DNA of 64,000 nt from Pseudomonas sp. UBA2684 (GCA_002354655.1 DELY01000010.1:108864-172863), one strand, 5' to 3'. Shown: positions 37,692 to 48,711, counted from the stretch's first letter. The notes: generated by a model not told the origin, from the sequence alone. Numbers and translations: made by a program.

Positions 37692-40547
37692 ATGAGCCGC
37701 ACCCAGGAAATCCGCCCGGATATCGACGACGGTATCGACCGCAAGGTGCTGGCGCAGCTGCGCGCGCGCTTTCTCAAGGTCAACAGCGGGCGTCTGGAGC
37801 GGGCCATGCAGGCGCTGTCGACACGTCAGCAGTTGGTCCTCAGGCTGTTGCCGCTGTTGTTCCACGTCAACCATCCGCTACTGCCCGGCTACATCTCCGG
37901 GCTAACACCCGCCGGGCTGAGCGGCTTCGAGCCGGACGACGAACTGCTCGCCGAGGCCCAGCGCCTGACCCGCTCCTTTGCTTACAAGGCGCGGCGCGGC
38001 AACCCGTCGCTGCCGATTCACGGGCTGTTTTTGATGGGCAGCCTGGGCACGGTGGCGCAGGCCGAACAGAGCGACATGGACCTCTGGGTGTGCCACGCAC
38101 CCGACCTCAGCGCGCAGGAAATCGGCGAGCTGCGCAAGAAGTGCGACCAACTGGAAAGCTGGGCGGCGACCCAAGGCGCCGAAGCGCATTTCTTTCTGAT
38201 CGACCCGGCGCGCTTTACCGTCGGCGACCGCGAGGCGCAGCTGACCTCCGACGACTGCGGCACCACCCAGCATTACCTGCTGCTCGACGAGTTCTACCGC
38301 ACCGCGATCTGGCTGGCCGGGCGCACGCCGCTGTGGTGGCTGGTGCCGGTGTACGAGGAGCAGCGCTACCACGCCTACACCACCACCCTGCTGAGCAAGC
38401 GCTTTATCCGCGCCGAGGAGGTGCTCGACCTCGGCCATCTGGCGCACATTCCGCCGGGCGAATTCATCGGCGCCGGCATGTGGCAGCTGTACAAAGGCAT
38501 CGAGTCGCCCTACAAATCGGTGCTCAAGTTGCTGCTCACCGAGGTCTACGCCAGCGAGCACCCCACAGTCGAGTGCCTGTCGCTGCGCTTCAAGCAGGCG
38601 GTATTCGCCAATCGCCTCGACCTCGACGAACTCGACCCCTACATAGTGGTGTACCGGCGCCTGGAGGAATACCTCACGGCGCGCGGCGAAACCGAGCGCC
38701 TGGAGCTGATCCGTCGCTGCCTGTACCTGAAGGTCAACAAAAAGCTCAGCCGCCCACCGCGCGACCGCCGTAAGAGTTGGCAGCGTCTGCTGTTGGAGCG
38801 CCTGACCGCCGACTGGCACTGGGATAGCCGGCAACTGGCGATGCTCGACAGCCGCAGCCAATGGAAGGTGCGCCAGGTCAGTGCCGAGCGCCGTGCACTG
38901 GTCAACGAACTGACCTACAGCTACCGCTTCCTGTCGCAGTTCGCCCGCAGCGAACAAGCCGGCAGCTCGCTCAACAGCCGCGACCTCGGCGTACTCGGCC
39001 GGCGTCTGTATGCCGCGTTCGAGCGCAAGGCCGGCAAGATCGAATTCATCAATCCGGGCATCGCCCCGGATCTCGCCGAAGACACCCTGACCCTGGTGCA
39101 ATGCCCGAGCCCGGAAGCGCCCAACGAAACCCAGTGGGCGCTGTTCAATGGCAGCCTGGGGGCGCAGGAATGGCCCGACTTCGCGCCGCTCAAACGTGCC
39201 CGCGAGCTGATCGAGCTGCTCGCCTGGTGCCACCGCAACGGCGTGATCGACAGCAGCACACGGCTGTCGCTGCACCCCGGCAGCAGCGACCTGGGCGAAT
39301 ACGAGCTGTCCAATCTGCTCTCCAGCCTGCAGCAAGCGGTGCCCCTGCCCCTGGCAGCTGTGACTGAAACCGCGCTGCTGCAAGCCAGCACGCCGGGCAC
39401 AGTGCTGCTCTTGGTCAACGTCGGCATCGACCCGCTCAAGCAGCACAGCCAGATGAACGTGCACATGACCACCGAGCGCATCGATGCGCTGGGCTATTCC
39501 GGCGTGCGCGAAAACCTGGTGCTGACCATCGATCAGGTCAGCCTGAACAGCTGGAACGAATTATCCATCAGCCGCTATGACGGCCCGCACGCGCTGCTCG
39601 ATTGCCTGCGCGACTTCCTCAACAGCCTGCCGGCCAACGGCAACCCGCCAAACCTGCGCGTACGCTGCTTCTGCCGCAACCGCGCCACGGCCATCGCCGA
39701 GCGGGTCGAAGAGCTGTTCCGCGACACCTTGAGCAACTTTGGCAGCGCACGACGCAACCGCTACCTGCTGCAAATCAAACAGCAATACCACGTGCTGGAA
39801 CTGACCCCGGGCCGGGTCAGCCATACGCCCCTGCACGACCTGTCGGCGCTGCTTGAACACCTCGGCGAGGAACAGCCGGATTACAGCGCGCTGCACCTCG
39901 ACCGCAATGCCCTGGGAGGCGACGACCTGGCCTTGATCCTGCCGTTCGGCCGCCCCGACTGTATCCAGGTGTTCTACCGCCAGCACGAGGCCAGCGGCGA
40001 GGCCGAGTTGACCGTGCTCGATGAACACAACGCCCTGTGGCGCCAGCGCATGCCGTTTCGCGATGAGCAGAGCCTGCTGACGCCGCTGCAACGCTTCTTG
40101 CAATCCGTGCTGTACCGGCGCAACGCCCTGCTGCCGCTGGACACCCCGACGTCCCAGGCCGCGCTGGAGGTGCTGTTCTATCAGGTGCTGCCGCCAGCGC
40201 CGCTACGTGCGCAACGCCTGGAGCGCCGTCCGCCGCCACAATCGCCGATCAGCCATCCGTTCTATGACGTCCAAGCGATTGTCGAACCCACCGACGGCAA
40301 GCGCGTACACGTGACGCTGTACTGCAACCATCGCGAATTTTCCGAACTGGAATACGCCGGCGACCTGTTCGCCGCCGTCGCCCAGCACATCCTCGCGCAA
40401 CGCTCGGGCGGCGAACGCTACCCCTGCTACATCACCGACCTCGACCTCTCCGCCGTCCTCGGCGAAGGCCACGCGCAGACCGTGCATTACCTGCGCTACA
40501 AGACCAAGCTGGAACAAGCGCTGAATATCGCCCTGCAAAAAGCCTGA
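37692..40547 (+). CDS. cyaA: Adenylate cyclase, class I
   Basis: A 951-residue CyaA that makes cAMP from ATP. The N-terminal catalytic half has the class-I features LFLMGSLGTVAQAEQSDMDLWVC (nucleotidyltransferase-like GS...D.D, about residues 112-135), and the C-terminal half is the regulatory domain that responds to the phosphotransferase system in enterics. The length is the family's. In Pseudomonas, cAMP/Vfr signalling governs virulence and motility genes. Confidence 0.96.
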   Translation: MSRTQEIRPDIDDGIDRKVLAQLRARFLKVNSGRLERAMQALSTRQQLVLRLLPLLFHVNHPLLPGYISGLTPAGLSGFEPDDELLAEAQRLTRSFAYKARRGNPSLPIHGLFLMGSLGTVAQAEQSDMDLWVCHAPDLSAQEIGELRKKCDQLESWAATQGAEAHFFLIDPARFTVGDREAQLTSDDCGTTQHYLLLDEFYRTAIWLAGRTPLWWLVPVYEEQRYHAYTTTLLSKRFIRAEEVLDLGHLAHIPPGEFIGAGMWQLYKGIESPYKSVLKLLLTEVYASEHPTVECLSLRFKQAVFANRLDLDELDPYIVVYRRLEEYLTARGETERLELIRRCLYLKVNKKLSRPPRDRRKSWQRLLLERLTADWHWDSRQLAMLDSRSQWKVRQVSAERRALVNELTYSYRFLSQFARSEQAGSSLNSRDLGVLGRRLYAAFERKAGKIEFINPGIAPDLAEDTLTLVQCPSPEAPNETQWALFNGSLGAQEWPDFAPLKRARELIELLAWCHRNGVIDSSTRLSLHPGSSDLGEYELSNLLSSLQQAVPLPLAAVTETALLQASTPGTVLLLVNVGIDPLKQHSQMNVHMTTERIDALGYSGVRENLVLTIDQVSLNSWNELSISRYDGPHALLDCLRDFLNSLPANGNPPNLRVRCFCRNRATAIAERVEELFRDTLSNFGSARRNRYLLQIKQQYHVLELTPGRVSHTPLHDLSALLEHLGEEQPDYSALHLDRNALGGDDLALILPFGRPDCIQVFYRQHEASGEAELTVLDEHNALWRQRMPFRDEQSLLTPLQRFLQSVLYRRNALLPLDTPTSQAALEVLFYQVLPPAPLRAQRLERRPPPQSPISHPFYDVQAIVEPTDGKRVHVTLYCNHREFSELEYAGDLFAAVAQHILAQRSGGERYPCYITDLDLSAVLGEGHAQTVHYLRYKTKLEQALNIALQKA

Positions 40548-40558
40548 GCCCTGAGGTA

Positions 40559-41359
40559 CTAGCTACGCATCGGCGACTGCGGGTTCAGCAGGGCGTAGAG
40601 GTAGCAGTCCGCCAGGCTGTGATCGGCCGCTACGCCGGCGTAGCTGGCGGTAAAGGTGATTGCCAGACCGAGGTGCTGATAGATCCAGCGGCCGGTCACC
40701 CCAGGCGGCACCTGCGGGACCAGATCGCTGTCATTGACCAGGCGAAACGTCGGCACCTGCAACGCGTTGTAGTAGGCGGCGAAATCCGCAGCGGCGAGAC
40801 GCGGGCTGGCGAAGTTGTAGTGCTGCAACGGCAGGTCCGGCCAGCGCTCGCGTACATCCAGCACCGCCAGACTCGACAGGGTGCAGCCCAGGCTGTGCCC
40901 GCAGACCCACAACGCAGCGTTCGGCTGCAAGCTGTCCACCGCTTGCAAGGCCAGATCGCGCAGCGAGGTATAGAGCTTGAGAAAGCCGTCATGCACCTGA
41001 CCCACGCCGGCCTGCCACGGATAGCTACGCTGCTCGGCATCCAGGTCGTCAAGCCAGTCCTGCACCGTGTCGGTGCCGCGAAACACCAGGTACACCGCGC
41101 CCTGCGGATCGCGGGCAGCGAAACCAAATGGCTCCGATTCGTTAAGAAAATGCAGCTCGCTGAGAATGCTCCAGATCGGCGCCGAGAACTGCCAGCCGGC
41201 CAGCGCGGGCGGCTGCCAGGTGAAGTCCTGCGGCCGCCGGGGGCGGTCCTGGGTTTGCCATTGGGTGTACTGGTCATAAGCCGTACTGACCAATTGCGCG
41301 CACAACAGCGCTTGCGGCAAGACAAACGCTTCGGGGAAGTACAGCGGTAGACTGGGCAT
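40559..41359 (-). CDS. Class 3 lipase-family protein
   Basis: A 266-residue alpha/beta hydrolase. The nucleophile elbow GHSLG is at 154-158 (S156), the oxyanion-loop segment VYLVFRGTDTVQDWLDDL is near 89-106, and a candidate acid is in VNDSDLVPQVPP. A candidate catalytic histidine is in ADHSLADCY near the C-terminus. There is no signal peptide, so it is probably cytoplasmic. It converges with cyaA. Confidence 0.87.
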   Translation of the reverse strand: MPSLPLYFPEAFVLPQALLCAQLVSTAYDQYTQWQTQDRPRRPQDFTWQPPALAGWQFSAPIWSILSELHFLNESEPFGFAARDPQGAVYLVFRGTDTVQDWLDDLDAEQRSYPWQAGVGQVHDGFLKLYTSLRDLALQAVDSLQPNAALWVCGHSLGCTLSSLAVLDVRERWPDLPLQHYNFASPRLAAADFAAYYNALQVPTFRLVNDSDLVPQVPPGVTGRWIYQHLGLAITFTASYAGVAADHSLADCYLYALLNPQSPMRS

Positions 41360-41443
41360 ACAGGCCTCCGTGCCGGATCGACGATGCAGCCTACTCTAGA
41401 CCATCGCGCCGAGCGCTGGCTGCCGATCGGCGCCGGGCGTTAC

Positions 41444-41851
41444 TCAACGGCTGTATTCGCCCGCCGCCTCCGGCTGATATTCCACCGCCAGCAGGGTCAA
41501 CTTCAGCACCTTGCCGCCGGGCGCGGCCCAGTCGATATGCTGGCCGACGCTCAAGCCCAGCAAGGCGCTGCCGACCGGCGCAAGGATCGAGACCTTGCCG
41601 TCGCCGCCGGCGTCCTGCGGGTATACCAGGGTCAGGTGGTAATCCTTGCCGCTGCTTTCCTCACGGCAATGCACCCGCGAATTCATGGTCACCACGCCAG
41701 CCGGCACCTCGTCGTGGCCGACCACTTCGGCACGGTCCAGCTCGGCTTGCAGGGCGATAGCGCCCGGGCCAAGGTCTTCCAGGCTGTCGAGCAAACGCTC
41801 TAAACGCTGCAAGTCGAGGCGGGTAATGGTGATCGACGGGGTACTGGTCAT
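41444..41851 (-). CDS. rnk: Regulator of nucleoside diphosphate kinase
   Basis: A 135-residue protein with an N-terminal coiled coil and a C-terminal GreA/GreB-like FKBP domain (VSILAPVGSALLGLSVGQHIDW). Rnk binds RNA polymerase and affects nucleoside diphosphate kinase levels. The start MTSTPSITITRLDLQR is clear. A strong terminator lies just upstream, ending the cyaY-side transcript. Confidence 0.93.
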   Translation of the reverse strand: MTSTPSITITRLDLQRLERLLDSLEDLGPGAIALQAELDRAEVVGHDEVPAGVVTMNSRVHCREESSGKDYHLTLVYPQDAGGDGKVSILAPVGSALLGLSVGQHIDWAAPGGKVLKLTLLAVEYQPEAAGEYSR

Positions 41852-41887
41852 GGTGAACGCGAGTCTCCTTTGCTGGACGCGAAAAAA

Positions 41888-41919
41888 GCAAAACCCCGCT
41901 CTAGGTAGCGGGGTTTTGC
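41888..41919. terminator. Strong bidirectional intrinsic terminator
   Basis: A perfect 13-bp stem GCAAAACCCCGCT/AGCGGGGTTTTGC with loop CTAGGT. It ends transcripts from the DUF1289/cyaY side before rnk. Confidence 0.9.
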
Positions 41920-41970
41920 GAAGCTTGGGCCGACCGTATCACAGCCGTTCAAATAAACAAGACCACTTGG

Positions 41971-42147
41971 TCAGCCCCGCGGTTGCCGCAAGCGCGCCTG
42001 GGCGTCGTGACAAATTATCCGCCGCCGCGGGCTGTCGGCCGTGCCCCATTCGAGGATTTCCGCCAGCACCCGACCGCAGCCCAGGCACATATCCCGGTCG
42101 TCCAGGCAGCACTCGCGGCGGCACGGCGAGGCGACCGTATCGGCCAC
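41971..42147 (-). CDS. DUF1289 family small cysteine-rich protein
   Basis: A 58-residue protein when started at GTG 42147. The family pattern SPCRRECCLDDRDMCLGCGR, four or more cysteines suited to binding a metal, then a conserved W, is present, so it is real despite its size. The start is uncertain because no ATG lies between the cyaY stop and the cysteine motif. It directly follows cyaY. Confidence 0.75.
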   Translation of the reverse strand: MADTVASPCRRECCLDDRDMCLGCGRVLAEILEWGTADSPRRRIICHDAQARLRQPRG

Positions 42148-42169
42148 CTCGCCAGGCCTATTGGCACGC

Positions 42170-42502
42170 TCAGAGCTCTTCGAATTCAAGGTCGGCGCCC
42201 GACTGTTCCAGGGTGATGCGCGCAAGCATCTCGCCCAGTTGTTCGTCGCTGCTGTCGCAGATCCAGCGGTCGCTGGCTTGATCGTAATCGAAGTGGAAGC
42301 CGCCGGAACGCGCCGCCAGCCAGAGTTGGCGCAGCGGTTCCTGACGGCTGAAAATCAACTGGGTGCCATTTTCGAAACGCACGGTCAGCACGCCAGCAGA
42401 ATTTTCCAGATCGAGATCCAGGTCGCTGTCATCGAAAATGTCTTCCACCGCCTGCTGGGTGGCATCGACCAGATCGTGAAAGCGGGCTTCGGTCAAACTC
42501 AT
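42170..42502 (-). CDS. cyaY: Iron donor protein CyaY (bacterial frataxin)
   Basis: A 110-residue frataxin that binds IscS and iron and modulates iron-sulfur cluster assembly. The acidic first helix (ARFHDLVDATQQAVEDIFDD) and the beta-sheet core RQEPLRQLWLAARSGGFHF are typical. The start MSLTEARF at 42502 is preferred to a longer open frame. Confidence 0.95.
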   Translation of the reverse strand: MSLTEARFHDLVDATQQAVEDIFDDSDLDLDLENSAGVLTVRFENGTQLIFSRQEPLRQLWLAARSGGFHFDYDQASDRWICDSSDEQLGEMLARITLEQSGADLEFEEL

Positions 42503-42663
42503 TGCGGGTAACCTCAAAAAATTCAGCTGCATCAAAAAGTGTCGAATCAGGCGTTGTGCGGCTGCCGTGAACGCCAGCACCAGCCCCAAAAGGCCGTATA
42601 CAACGGGGCACATCAGCAGCCCGACACGGGTTTACCGCCACCTTCGGCCAACGCCAGAGGCAT

Positions 42664-43701
42664 TTAGCCGAGCAGATGGCGGCGGTATTCACCGGGGCTT
42701 TGCCCAGTCCAGCGACGAAACGCGCGGGCCAGCGAACCAGGCTCGCTGAAGCCGACGAGAAAGGCGATTTCCGCCAGTTCCAGCGCCGGGTCGCGCAGAT
42801 AATGCAGCACCAGTTGCTGGCGTGTCTCGTCCACCAGGTGGTTAAAGGATAACCCGGCTTCACGCAAACGCCGCTGCAAGGTGCGCGGACTGAGCGCCAA
42901 CGCCGCGGCGATCAGCCTCAGGTCGGCACCGGATTCCGGCAACTGACGCGCCAGTTCCAGGCGCGCGCGATCGAGCACGCTGTGGCCTTGCTTGATTTCG
43001 TTGAGCAGCCGATCGGCGTAGGCGTCGAGCATCAGCCGCACCTGCACATCGGCCTGGCCGAGCGGCGCGGCCAGCAGGCGCTTGGGGAACACCAGCGCGT
43101 TATCGGCCTGGCCGAACAGCACCGGACAGCGGAATATCCGCTGATGCTCACGGGTATCGGGCGGTGCCGGGTGCTGAAAGCGCACCTCGGTCGGCGGAAT
43201 ATCCAGGCCACTGATCCAGTGGCCAAAGGTCACCCAGCCGGCCAGGGTTTCCTCGCTGAGCTGGCGTTGCTGCTGCGGCAACCACGGCTGCCAGCTGTGC
43301 GCCACCTGCGGTTCCAGGCCGGCGCGCGGTGGCTCGTCGGCCAGGTCGACGCGACCGAGGTTGCCGACCAACGCGGCATAGCGGGCCTGGCGATGCAGGG
43401 CGTCGGCGAGGGTCGCGCAACTCATGATCAGGTAGCCGAGCACGCCGTAATAACCGGGACGCACCGCTTCGCCCAGATGCAGACCAAGGGCGTCGTCGCC
43501 GCTCAGTTTGACACCCTGAGCGAGCAACTCCAGGTAGGTACTGGCGGCGATGCGCTGGTCACGCTGCGCGAGGATGTCCGCGCTCAGCTGGACCCGTGCA
43601 AGCAAACCGGCCGGTTCGACGCCGTGGCGCCCGAGGTAATCCAGCAACCCTTGCAGGTAGGCAACGGAAACCGAACTGGCGAGTGGTGCAGGGTTATCCA
43701 T
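42664..43701 (-). CDS. AraC-family transcriptional regulator (OruR-type)
   Basis: A 345-residue regulator. The N-terminal Arabinose_bd-type ligand domain (about 20-200) has [20 protein letters not shown], and the C-terminal helix-turn-helix pair has [19 protein letters not shown] and [21 protein letters not shown]. The start [11 protein letters not shown] follows GGAG. The target genes are unknown; it diverges from the lptM-lysA operon. Confidence 0.88.
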   Translation of the reverse strand: MDNPAPLASSVSVAYLQGLLDYLGRHGVEPAGLLARVQLSADILAQRDQRIAASTYLELLAQGVKLSGDDALGLHLGEAVRPGYYGVLGYLIMSCATLADALHRQARYAALVGNLGRVDLADEPPRAGLEPQVAHSWQPWLPQQQRQLSEETLAGWVTFGHWISGLDIPPTEVRFQHPAPPDTREHQRIFRCPVLFGQADNALVFPKRLLAAPLGQADVQVRLMLDAYADRLLNEIKQGHSVLDRARLELARQLPESGADLRLIAAALALSPRTLQRRLREAGLSFNHLVDETRQQLVLHYLRDPALELAEIAFLVGFSEPGSLARAFRRWTGQSPGEYRRHLLG

Positions 43702-43832
43702 CCAGACTCCTTTTCGCTGACCCCATCGAGGCACGGGCAAAGCCCCGCCGGACGGGAATCCTGGCGCATAGGCAAGGCGCCGGGCGGTCGGTATACTCCG
43801 GCGCAATCATGCTTTATTACAAGGATTTCGCC

Positions 43833-43958
43833 ATGAAGCGGCTGTTTACTGCCCTTGTCGCGCTCGTCGCCGTCACCGCCCTGCTCGCGGGTTGCGGCCA
43901 GAAAGGCCCGCTGTACCTGCCTGAAGACAGCCCCTCCGCACCCGCGCAAGCCGAATAA
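43833..43958 (+). CDS. lptM: LptM, small lipoprotein of LPS translocon assembly
   Basis: A 41-residue lipoprotein, formerly YifL/LppL. The signal peptide ends in the lipobox LLAGC with C21, followed by GQKGPLYLP, the hallmark motif that LptM uses to help LptDE maturation. Its position just before lysA is conserved. AAGGA precedes the start. Confidence 0.93.
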   Translation: MKRLFTALVALVAVTALLAGCGQKGPLYLPEDSPSAPAQAE

Positions 43959-43967
43959 GGACGGGTT

Positions 43968-45215
43968 ATGAACGCCTTCAACTACCGCGACGGCGCGCTG
44001 TTCGCGGAAGGCGTGGCCTTGTCCGCCATCGCCCAACGCTTCGGTACACCGACCTACGTCTACTCGCGTGCACACATCGAGGCGCAGTACCGCGCCTATG
44101 CCGATGCCCTGCAAGGCATGCCGCATCTGGTCTGCTTCGCCGTTAAAGCCAACTCCAATATCGGCGTGTTGAATGTCCTGGCGCGCCTCGGTGCCGGCTT
44201 CGACATCGTTTCCCGTGGCGAGCTGGAACGCGTGCTGGCAGCCGGCGGCGAGCCGGGCAAGATCGTCTTTTCCGGCGTCGGCAAGAGCCGCGACGACATG
44301 CGCCGCGCCCTGCAAATCGGCGTGCACTGCTTCAACGTCGAATCCACCGATGAGCTGGAGCGCCTGCAACTGGTCGCCGCCGAACTGGGCGTCAAGGCGC
44401 CGGTATCGCTGCGGGTCAACCCGGACGTCGACGCCGGTACTCACCCGTACATTTCCACCGGGCTGAAGGAAAACAAGTTCGGTATCGCCATCGCCGATGC
44501 CGAAACGGTCTACAGCCGGGCGGCCGCGCTGAGCAACCTGGAGGTGGTCGGTGTCGATTGCCATATCGGCTCGCAGCTGACCACCTTGCCGCCGTTCCTC
44601 GACGCGCTGGAGCGGCTGCTGGGGCTGATCGATCGCCTGGCCGAGCGCGGCATCCGTCTCAAGCACCTGGACCTCGGCGGCGGCCTCGGCGTGCAGTACC
44701 GCGACGAGCACCCCCCTTTGGCCGGCGATTACATCCAAGCGGTGCGCGAACGCCTGGCCGGCCGCGACCTGGCCCTGGTATTCGAGCCGGGCCGCTCGAT
44801 CGTCGCCAACGCCGGCGTGCTGCTGACTCAGGTGGAATACCTCAAGCACACCGAACACAAGGACTTCGCCATTGTCGATGCGGCGATGAACGACCTGATC
44901 CGCCCGGCGCTGTACCAAGCCTGGATGGACGTGGTGGCGGTGCAGCCGCGCGACGGCGCCAGCCGCCCGTACGACATCGTCGGGCCGATCTGCGAGACCG
45001 GCGACTTCCTCGCCAAGGACCGCGACCTGGCCCTGGCCGAAGGCGACTTGCTGGCCGTGCGCTCGGCCGGCGCCTACGGCTTTGTCATGAGTTCCAACTA
45101 CAACACCCGTGGCCGCGCCGCCGAGGTGATGGTGGATGGCGAGCAGGCCTTCGAAGTGCGTCGCCGCGAGACGCTCAGCGAACTCTTTGCGGGCGAAAGC
45201 CGCCTGCCGGAGTAA
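43968..45215 (+). CDS. lysA: Diaminopimelate decarboxylase
   Basis: A 415-residue PLP enzyme that makes lysine from meso-diaminopimelate. The PLP lysine is K60 in FAVKANSN and the conserved CHIGSQ appears near 195. The C-terminal [11 protein letters not shown] contains the conserved catalytic cysteine. The gene follows lptM by nine bases and precedes dapF by five. Confidence 0.97.
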   Translation: MNAFNYRDGALFAEGVALSAIAQRFGTPTYVYSRAHIEAQYRAYADALQGMPHLVCFAVKANSNIGVLNVLARLGAGFDIVSRGELERVLAAGGEPGKIVFSGVGKSRDDMRRALQIGVHCFNVESTDELERLQLVAAELGVKAPVSLRVNPDVDAGTHPYISTGLKENKFGIAIADAETVYSRAAALSNLEVVGVDCHIGSQLTTLPPFLDALERLLGLIDRLAERGIRLKHLDLGGGLGVQYRDEHPPLAGDYIQAVRERLAGRDLALVFEPGRSIVANAGVLLTQVEYLKHTEHKDFAIVDAAMNDLIRPALYQAWMDVVAVQPRDGASRPYDIVGPICETGDFLAKDRDLALAEGDLLAVRSAGAYGFVMSSNYNTRGRAAEVMVDGEQAFEVRRRETLSELFAGESRLPE

Positions 45216-45220
45216 CGCCG

Positions 45221-46051
45221 ATGCTATTGCGCTTTACCAAAATGCACGGCCTCGGCAACGACTTCATGGTCCTTGACCTGGTCAGCCAGCACGCGCACAT
45301 CCAGCCGAAAAACGCCAAGCAGTGGGGCGACCGCCACACCGGTGTCGGCTTCGATCAGCTGTTGCTGGTCGAACCGCCGAGCAACCCGGACGTCGACTTT
45401 CGCTACCGCATCTTCAACGCCGATGGCTCGGAAGTGGAGCAGTGCGGCAACGGTGCGCGCTGCTTCGCCCGCTTCGTGCTGGACAAGCGCCTGACGGTGA
45501 AAAAGCAGATCCGTGTGGAAACCAAGGGCGGCATCATCGAGCTGGACGTGCGCGCCGATGGGCAGATCAGCGTGAACATGGGCGCGCCGCGCCTGGTGCC
45601 CGCGGATATCCCGTTCCAAGCCGACCAGCAGGCGCTCAGCTACAGCGTTGCAGTCGACGGGCAAACGGTCGAGTTGGCCGCCGTGTCGATGGGCAACCCG
45701 CATGCCGTGTTGCGCGTCGACAGCGTCGACAACGCCCCCGTGCGCACCCTCGGCCCGCTGCTCGAACACCACCCGCGCTTCCCACAACGGGTCAACGTTG
45801 GCTTCCTGCAAATCGTCGACCGCCAGCGCGGCAAATTGCGCGTCTGGGAACGCGGCGCGGGCGAAACCCAGGCCTGCGGCACCGGCGCCTGCGCGGCGGC
45901 CGTGGCGGCGATCAGCCAGGGCTGGATGGATTCGCCGGTGCAGCTCGAGCTGCCGGGCGGCAAGTTATCCATCGAATGGGCAGGCCCAGGCCAGCCCGTT
46001 ATGATGACCGGGCCCGCGGTACGCGTGTACGAAGGACAGGTTCGCCTATGA
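45221..46051 (+). CDS. dapF: Diaminopimelate epimerase
   Basis: A 276-residue enzyme that converts LL- to meso-diaminopimelate, feeding LysA and peptidoglycan. The two catalytic cysteines are C75 in EQCGNGARC and C219 in QACGTGAC. The start [14 protein letters not shown] is the family's. It overlaps the DUF484 gene by four bases. Confidence 0.97.
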   Translation: MLLRFTKMHGLGNDFMVLDLVSQHAHIQPKNAKQWGDRHTGVGFDQLLLVEPPSNPDVDFRYRIFNADGSEVEQCGNGARCFARFVLDKRLTVKKQIRVETKGGIIELDVRADGQISVNMGAPRLVPADIPFQADQQALSYSVAVDGQTVELAAVSMGNPHAVLRVDSVDNAPVRTLGPLLEHHPRFPQRVNVGFLQIVDRQRGKLRVWERGAGETQACGTGACAAAVAAISQGWMDSPVQLELPGGKLSIEWAGPGQPVMMTGPAVRVYEGQVRL

Positions 46052-46746
46052 CTGACCAGCAGGATTCGCCCAAGACACTCGACTCGGCCACGGTTGCGGC
46101 TTACCTGCGGCTGCACCCGGAATTCTTCATCGACCACGACGAGCTGATTCCCGAACTGCGCATCCCGCACCAGCGCGGCGACACCGTATCGCTGGTCGAA
46201 CGCCAGGTGAAGCTGTTGCGCGAGCGCAATATCGAGATGCGCCATCGCCTCTCGCAGCTGATGGATGTGGCGCGCGACAACGACCGCCTGTTCGACAAGA
46301 CCCGCCGCCTGGTGCTCGACCTGCTCGATGCCAGCAGCCTGGAAGAAGTGGTCAGCTGCGTTGAAGACAGCCTGCGCCGCGAGTTCCAGGTGCCCTTCGT
46401 CAGCCTGATCCTGTTCAGCGAAACCCCGCTGCCGGTCGGCCGCTCGGTCAGCAGCGCGGAAGCCCACCAGGCTGTCGGCGGCCTGCTGGCTGGGGGCAAG
46501 ACCATCTGTGGCGTGCTGCGCAGCCACGAGCTGACCTTCCTGTTCGGCGAAAGCGAAGGCGCGCAAGTTGGCTCGGCCGCCGTGGTGGCCCTCTCATACC
46601 AAGGTCTGCATGGCGTACTGGCGATTGGCAGCGCCGATCCGCAGCACTACAAAAGCTCTCTGGGCACCCTGTTTCTCGGCTATATCGCCGAAGTGCTGGC
46701 CCGCGTCCTGCCGCGCTTCGCCACCCCGCTGCGCTCGGTGCGTTAG
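46048..46746 (+). CDS. DUF484 family protein (YigA-like)
   Basis: A 232-residue protein. The N-terminal motif [22 protein letters not shown] and the coiled coil after it mark DUF484, with a GAF-like C-terminal domain. It sits between dapF and xerC, as in many gammaproteobacteria, but its role is unknown. Confidence 0.9.
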   Translation: MTDQQDSPKTLDSATVAAYLRLHPEFFIDHDELIPELRIPHQRGDTVSLVERQVKLLRERNIEMRHRLSQLMDVARDNDRLFDKTRRLVLDLLDASSLEEVVSCVEDSLRREFQVPFVSLILFSETPLPVGRSVSSAEAHQAVGGLLAGGKTICGVLRSHELTFLFGESEGAQVGSAAVVALSYQGLHGVLAIGSADPQHYKSSLGTLFLGYIAEVLARVLPRFATPLRSVR

Positions 46747-46768
46747 AACCGTTGCACACTTGAGCAAA

Positions 46769-46866
46769 GCGATACCCATCGCTGCCCGATAGCTTGCCGA
46801 TGGGTTACGCGCCGCGCCAATATTGCTTAGTGTCTGCAATCTGCGCCGCAGAGCCCATCCTACGTG
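46769..46866. repeat. GGATGGGT/GATACCCAT-type intergenic repeat, second copy
   Basis: ACCCATCG at 46774-46781 and CGATGGGT at 46798-46805 form a hairpin, and GCCCATCCTACG at its right end is the inverse of the start of the copy at 16137-16200. It lies between DUF484 and xerC within an otherwise compact operon. Confidence 0.6.
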
Positions 46867-46884
46867 CACCCGCAGGGAGCTTCC

Positions 46885-47781
46885 ATGCAAGACCTCCTGG
46901 ACGCCTACCTCGAACACCTGCGTAGCGAGCGTCAAGTCTCCCTGCATACGCTCGACGGCTATAGTAGCGACCTCGGCAAGCTGCTGGCCTACTGCGAGCG
47001 CGAACAGCTCGGCACGTGGTCGGCGCTGGATACCGCGCGCTTGCGCCGGCTGGTCGCCCGCCTGAACCTGGAGGGGCAGTCCAGCCGCAGCCTGGCGCGC
47101 CTGCTCTCGGCCACCCGCGGCCTGTACCGCTACCTGATCCGCGAAGGCCACTGCCAGGCTGACCCCGCCAGCGGCCTGACCCCACCCAAGGGCGAGCGGC
47201 GCCTGCCGAAAACCCTGGATGCCGACCGCACCGCGCAACTGCTCGACGGCGCGGTGGAGGACGACTTTATCGCCCGCCGCGACCAGGCCATGCTGGAGCT
47301 GTTCTACTCCTCCGGCTTGCGCCTCTCCGAACTGGTCGGGCTGAACCTCGATGGCCTCGACCTCTCGGCCGGCCTGGTGCGGGTACTCGGTAAAGGTAGC
47401 AAGACCCGCGAGTTGCCCGTCGGGCGCATGGCCCGTCAGGCCCTGGAACAGTGGTTGCCGCTGCGCGCGCTGGCCAGGCCGAGCGATGGCGCGGTGTTTA
47501 TCAGCCAACAGGGACGGCGTCTCGGTCCGCGTGCGGTACAGTTGCGCGTGCGCCAGGCCGGCGTGCGCGAACTGGGCCAGCACCTGCACCCACATATGCT
47601 GCGCCATTCCTTCGCCAGTCATATGCTGGAGTCCTCCCAAGACCTGCGCGCGGTGCAGGAGCTGCTCGGGCATGCCGACATCGCCACCACCCAGGTCTAC
47701 ACCCACCTGGATTTCCAGCACCTGGCCACGGTGTATGACAGCACCCACCCACGGGCCAAACGCAAAGGCAGTACCGAATGA
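46885..47781 (+). CDS. xerC: Tyrosine recombinase XerC
   Basis: A 298-residue recombinase that with XerD resolves chromosome dimers at dif. The catalytic residues are R146 (SGLRLSEL), K170 or K173 (GKGSKTRE), H237 and R240 (HMLR), H263, and nucleophile Y272 (TQVYTHLD). The start [12 protein letters not shown] follows AGGGAGC. Confidence 0.96.
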   Translation: MQDLLDAYLEHLRSERQVSLHTLDGYSSDLGKLLAYCEREQLGTWSALDTARLRRLVARLNLEGQSSRSLARLLSATRGLYRYLIREGHCQADPASGLTPPKGERRLPKTLDADRTAQLLDGAVEDDFIARRDQAMLELFYSSGLRLSELVGLNLDGLDLSAGLVRVLGKGSKTRELPVGRMARQALEQWLPLRALARPSDGAVFISQQGRRLGPRAVQLRVRQAGVRELGQHLHPHMLRHSFASHMLESSQDLRAVQELLGHADIATTQVYTHLDFQHLATVYDSTHPRAKRKGSTE

Positions 47782-48473
47782 GTATTCAGCTGATCACCTT
47801 CGACCTCGACGACACCTTGTGGGACGTGACGCCGGTGATGCAGGACGCCGAAGCGGCGCTGCGCAACTGGCTAGCGATGCACGCGCCACGCCTGGGCGCG
47901 GTACCGGTCGAACACCTGTGGGAGATCCGCGCCCACCTGCTGCACGCCGAGCCGGCACTCAAGCACCGCCTTAGCGAACTGCGCCGGCGCATCCTCTTCC
48001 ATGCCCTGGAAGGCGCTGGCTACGCGCGGGGCGAGGCCGTGGCACTGGCCGAGGGCGGTTTTCAGGTGTTCCTTGCCGCGCGCCACCAGGTCGCGCTGTT
48101 CGCCGAGGTGCATCCGACCCTGGAAGCCCTGGCCAACCGCTATCAACTCGGAGTAATCACCAACGGCAACGCCGACGTACGCCGCCTGGGCCTGGCCGAC
48201 TATTTCCAGTTCGCCCTCTGCGCGGAAGAACTGGGGGTCGGCAAACCCGATCCCAAACCGTTTCAGGAGGCGCTCAAGCGCGCCGGCGTCGCCGCCGAGC
48301 ATGCCGTGCATATCGGCGATCACCCCAGTGACGACATCGCCGGGGCGCAAGCGGCGGGGTTGCGCGCGATCTGGTTCAACCCTCAGGGTAAACCCTGGGA
48401 GGCCACCACGCAGCCGCAGGCCGAGATCCGCAGCCTGGCCGAATTGCCGGCGCTGCTGAAGAGCTGGGCGTAA
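47778..48473 (+). CDS. HAD-family hydrolase (YigB-like phosphatase)
   Basis: A 231-residue haloacid-dehalogenase phosphatase. Motif I is FDLDDTLWD at 8-16, motif II is ITNGNAD near 126-132, motif III is at GKPDPKPF, and motif IV is [12 protein letters not shown]. coli YigB dephosphorylates FMN, so flavin metabolism is a possible role. It overlaps xerC by four bases. Confidence 0.92.
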   Translation: MSIQLITFDLDDTLWDVTPVMQDAEAALRNWLAMHAPRLGAVPVEHLWEIRAHLLHAEPALKHRLSELRRRILFHALEGAGYARGEAVALAEGGFQVFLAARHQVALFAEVHPTLEALANRYQLGVITNGNADVRRLGLADYFQFALCAEELGVGKPDPKPFQEALKRAGVAAEHAVHIGDHPSDDIAGAQAAGLRAIWFNPQGKPWEATTQPQAEIRSLAELPALLKSWA

Positions 48474-48668
48474 CCACGGCAACCCACAGCACCTGGCGCA
48501 CGCAACGGCGCTGTGCCAATTGCATGGTGCAAGAGCATTGCGACGACGCCCAAGGCACCTGATGCTGGGCTTCGCTCCGCCCAACGCCAACCTAGCGGAT
48601 ATGCGCCAGAGCATCGGTCGGCAGCCACGCTCCCAACCGTATGCAACACACGGTTGTGATGGCGCTAA

Positions 48669-48694
48669 AAAAACCCGCCAACGGGCGGGTTTTT
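48669..48694. terminator. Bidirectional intrinsic terminator
   Basis: AAAAACCCGCC and GGCGGGTTTTT pair around AACG, serving the xerC-HAD operon on one side and sutA on the other. The preceding gap (48474-48668) holds only a degenerate GGGCTTCGCTCCGCCCAAC repeat around 48567-48585. Confidence 0.88.
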
Positions 48695-48711
48695 CGTCTG
48701 CATAGGGGCGC

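Noticed and set aside
46885-47781. XerC as a sign of an integrated mobile element
   Set aside because: It is in the conserved lysA-dapF-DUF484-xerC-HAD operon, so it is the housekeeping chromosome-dimer resolvase.
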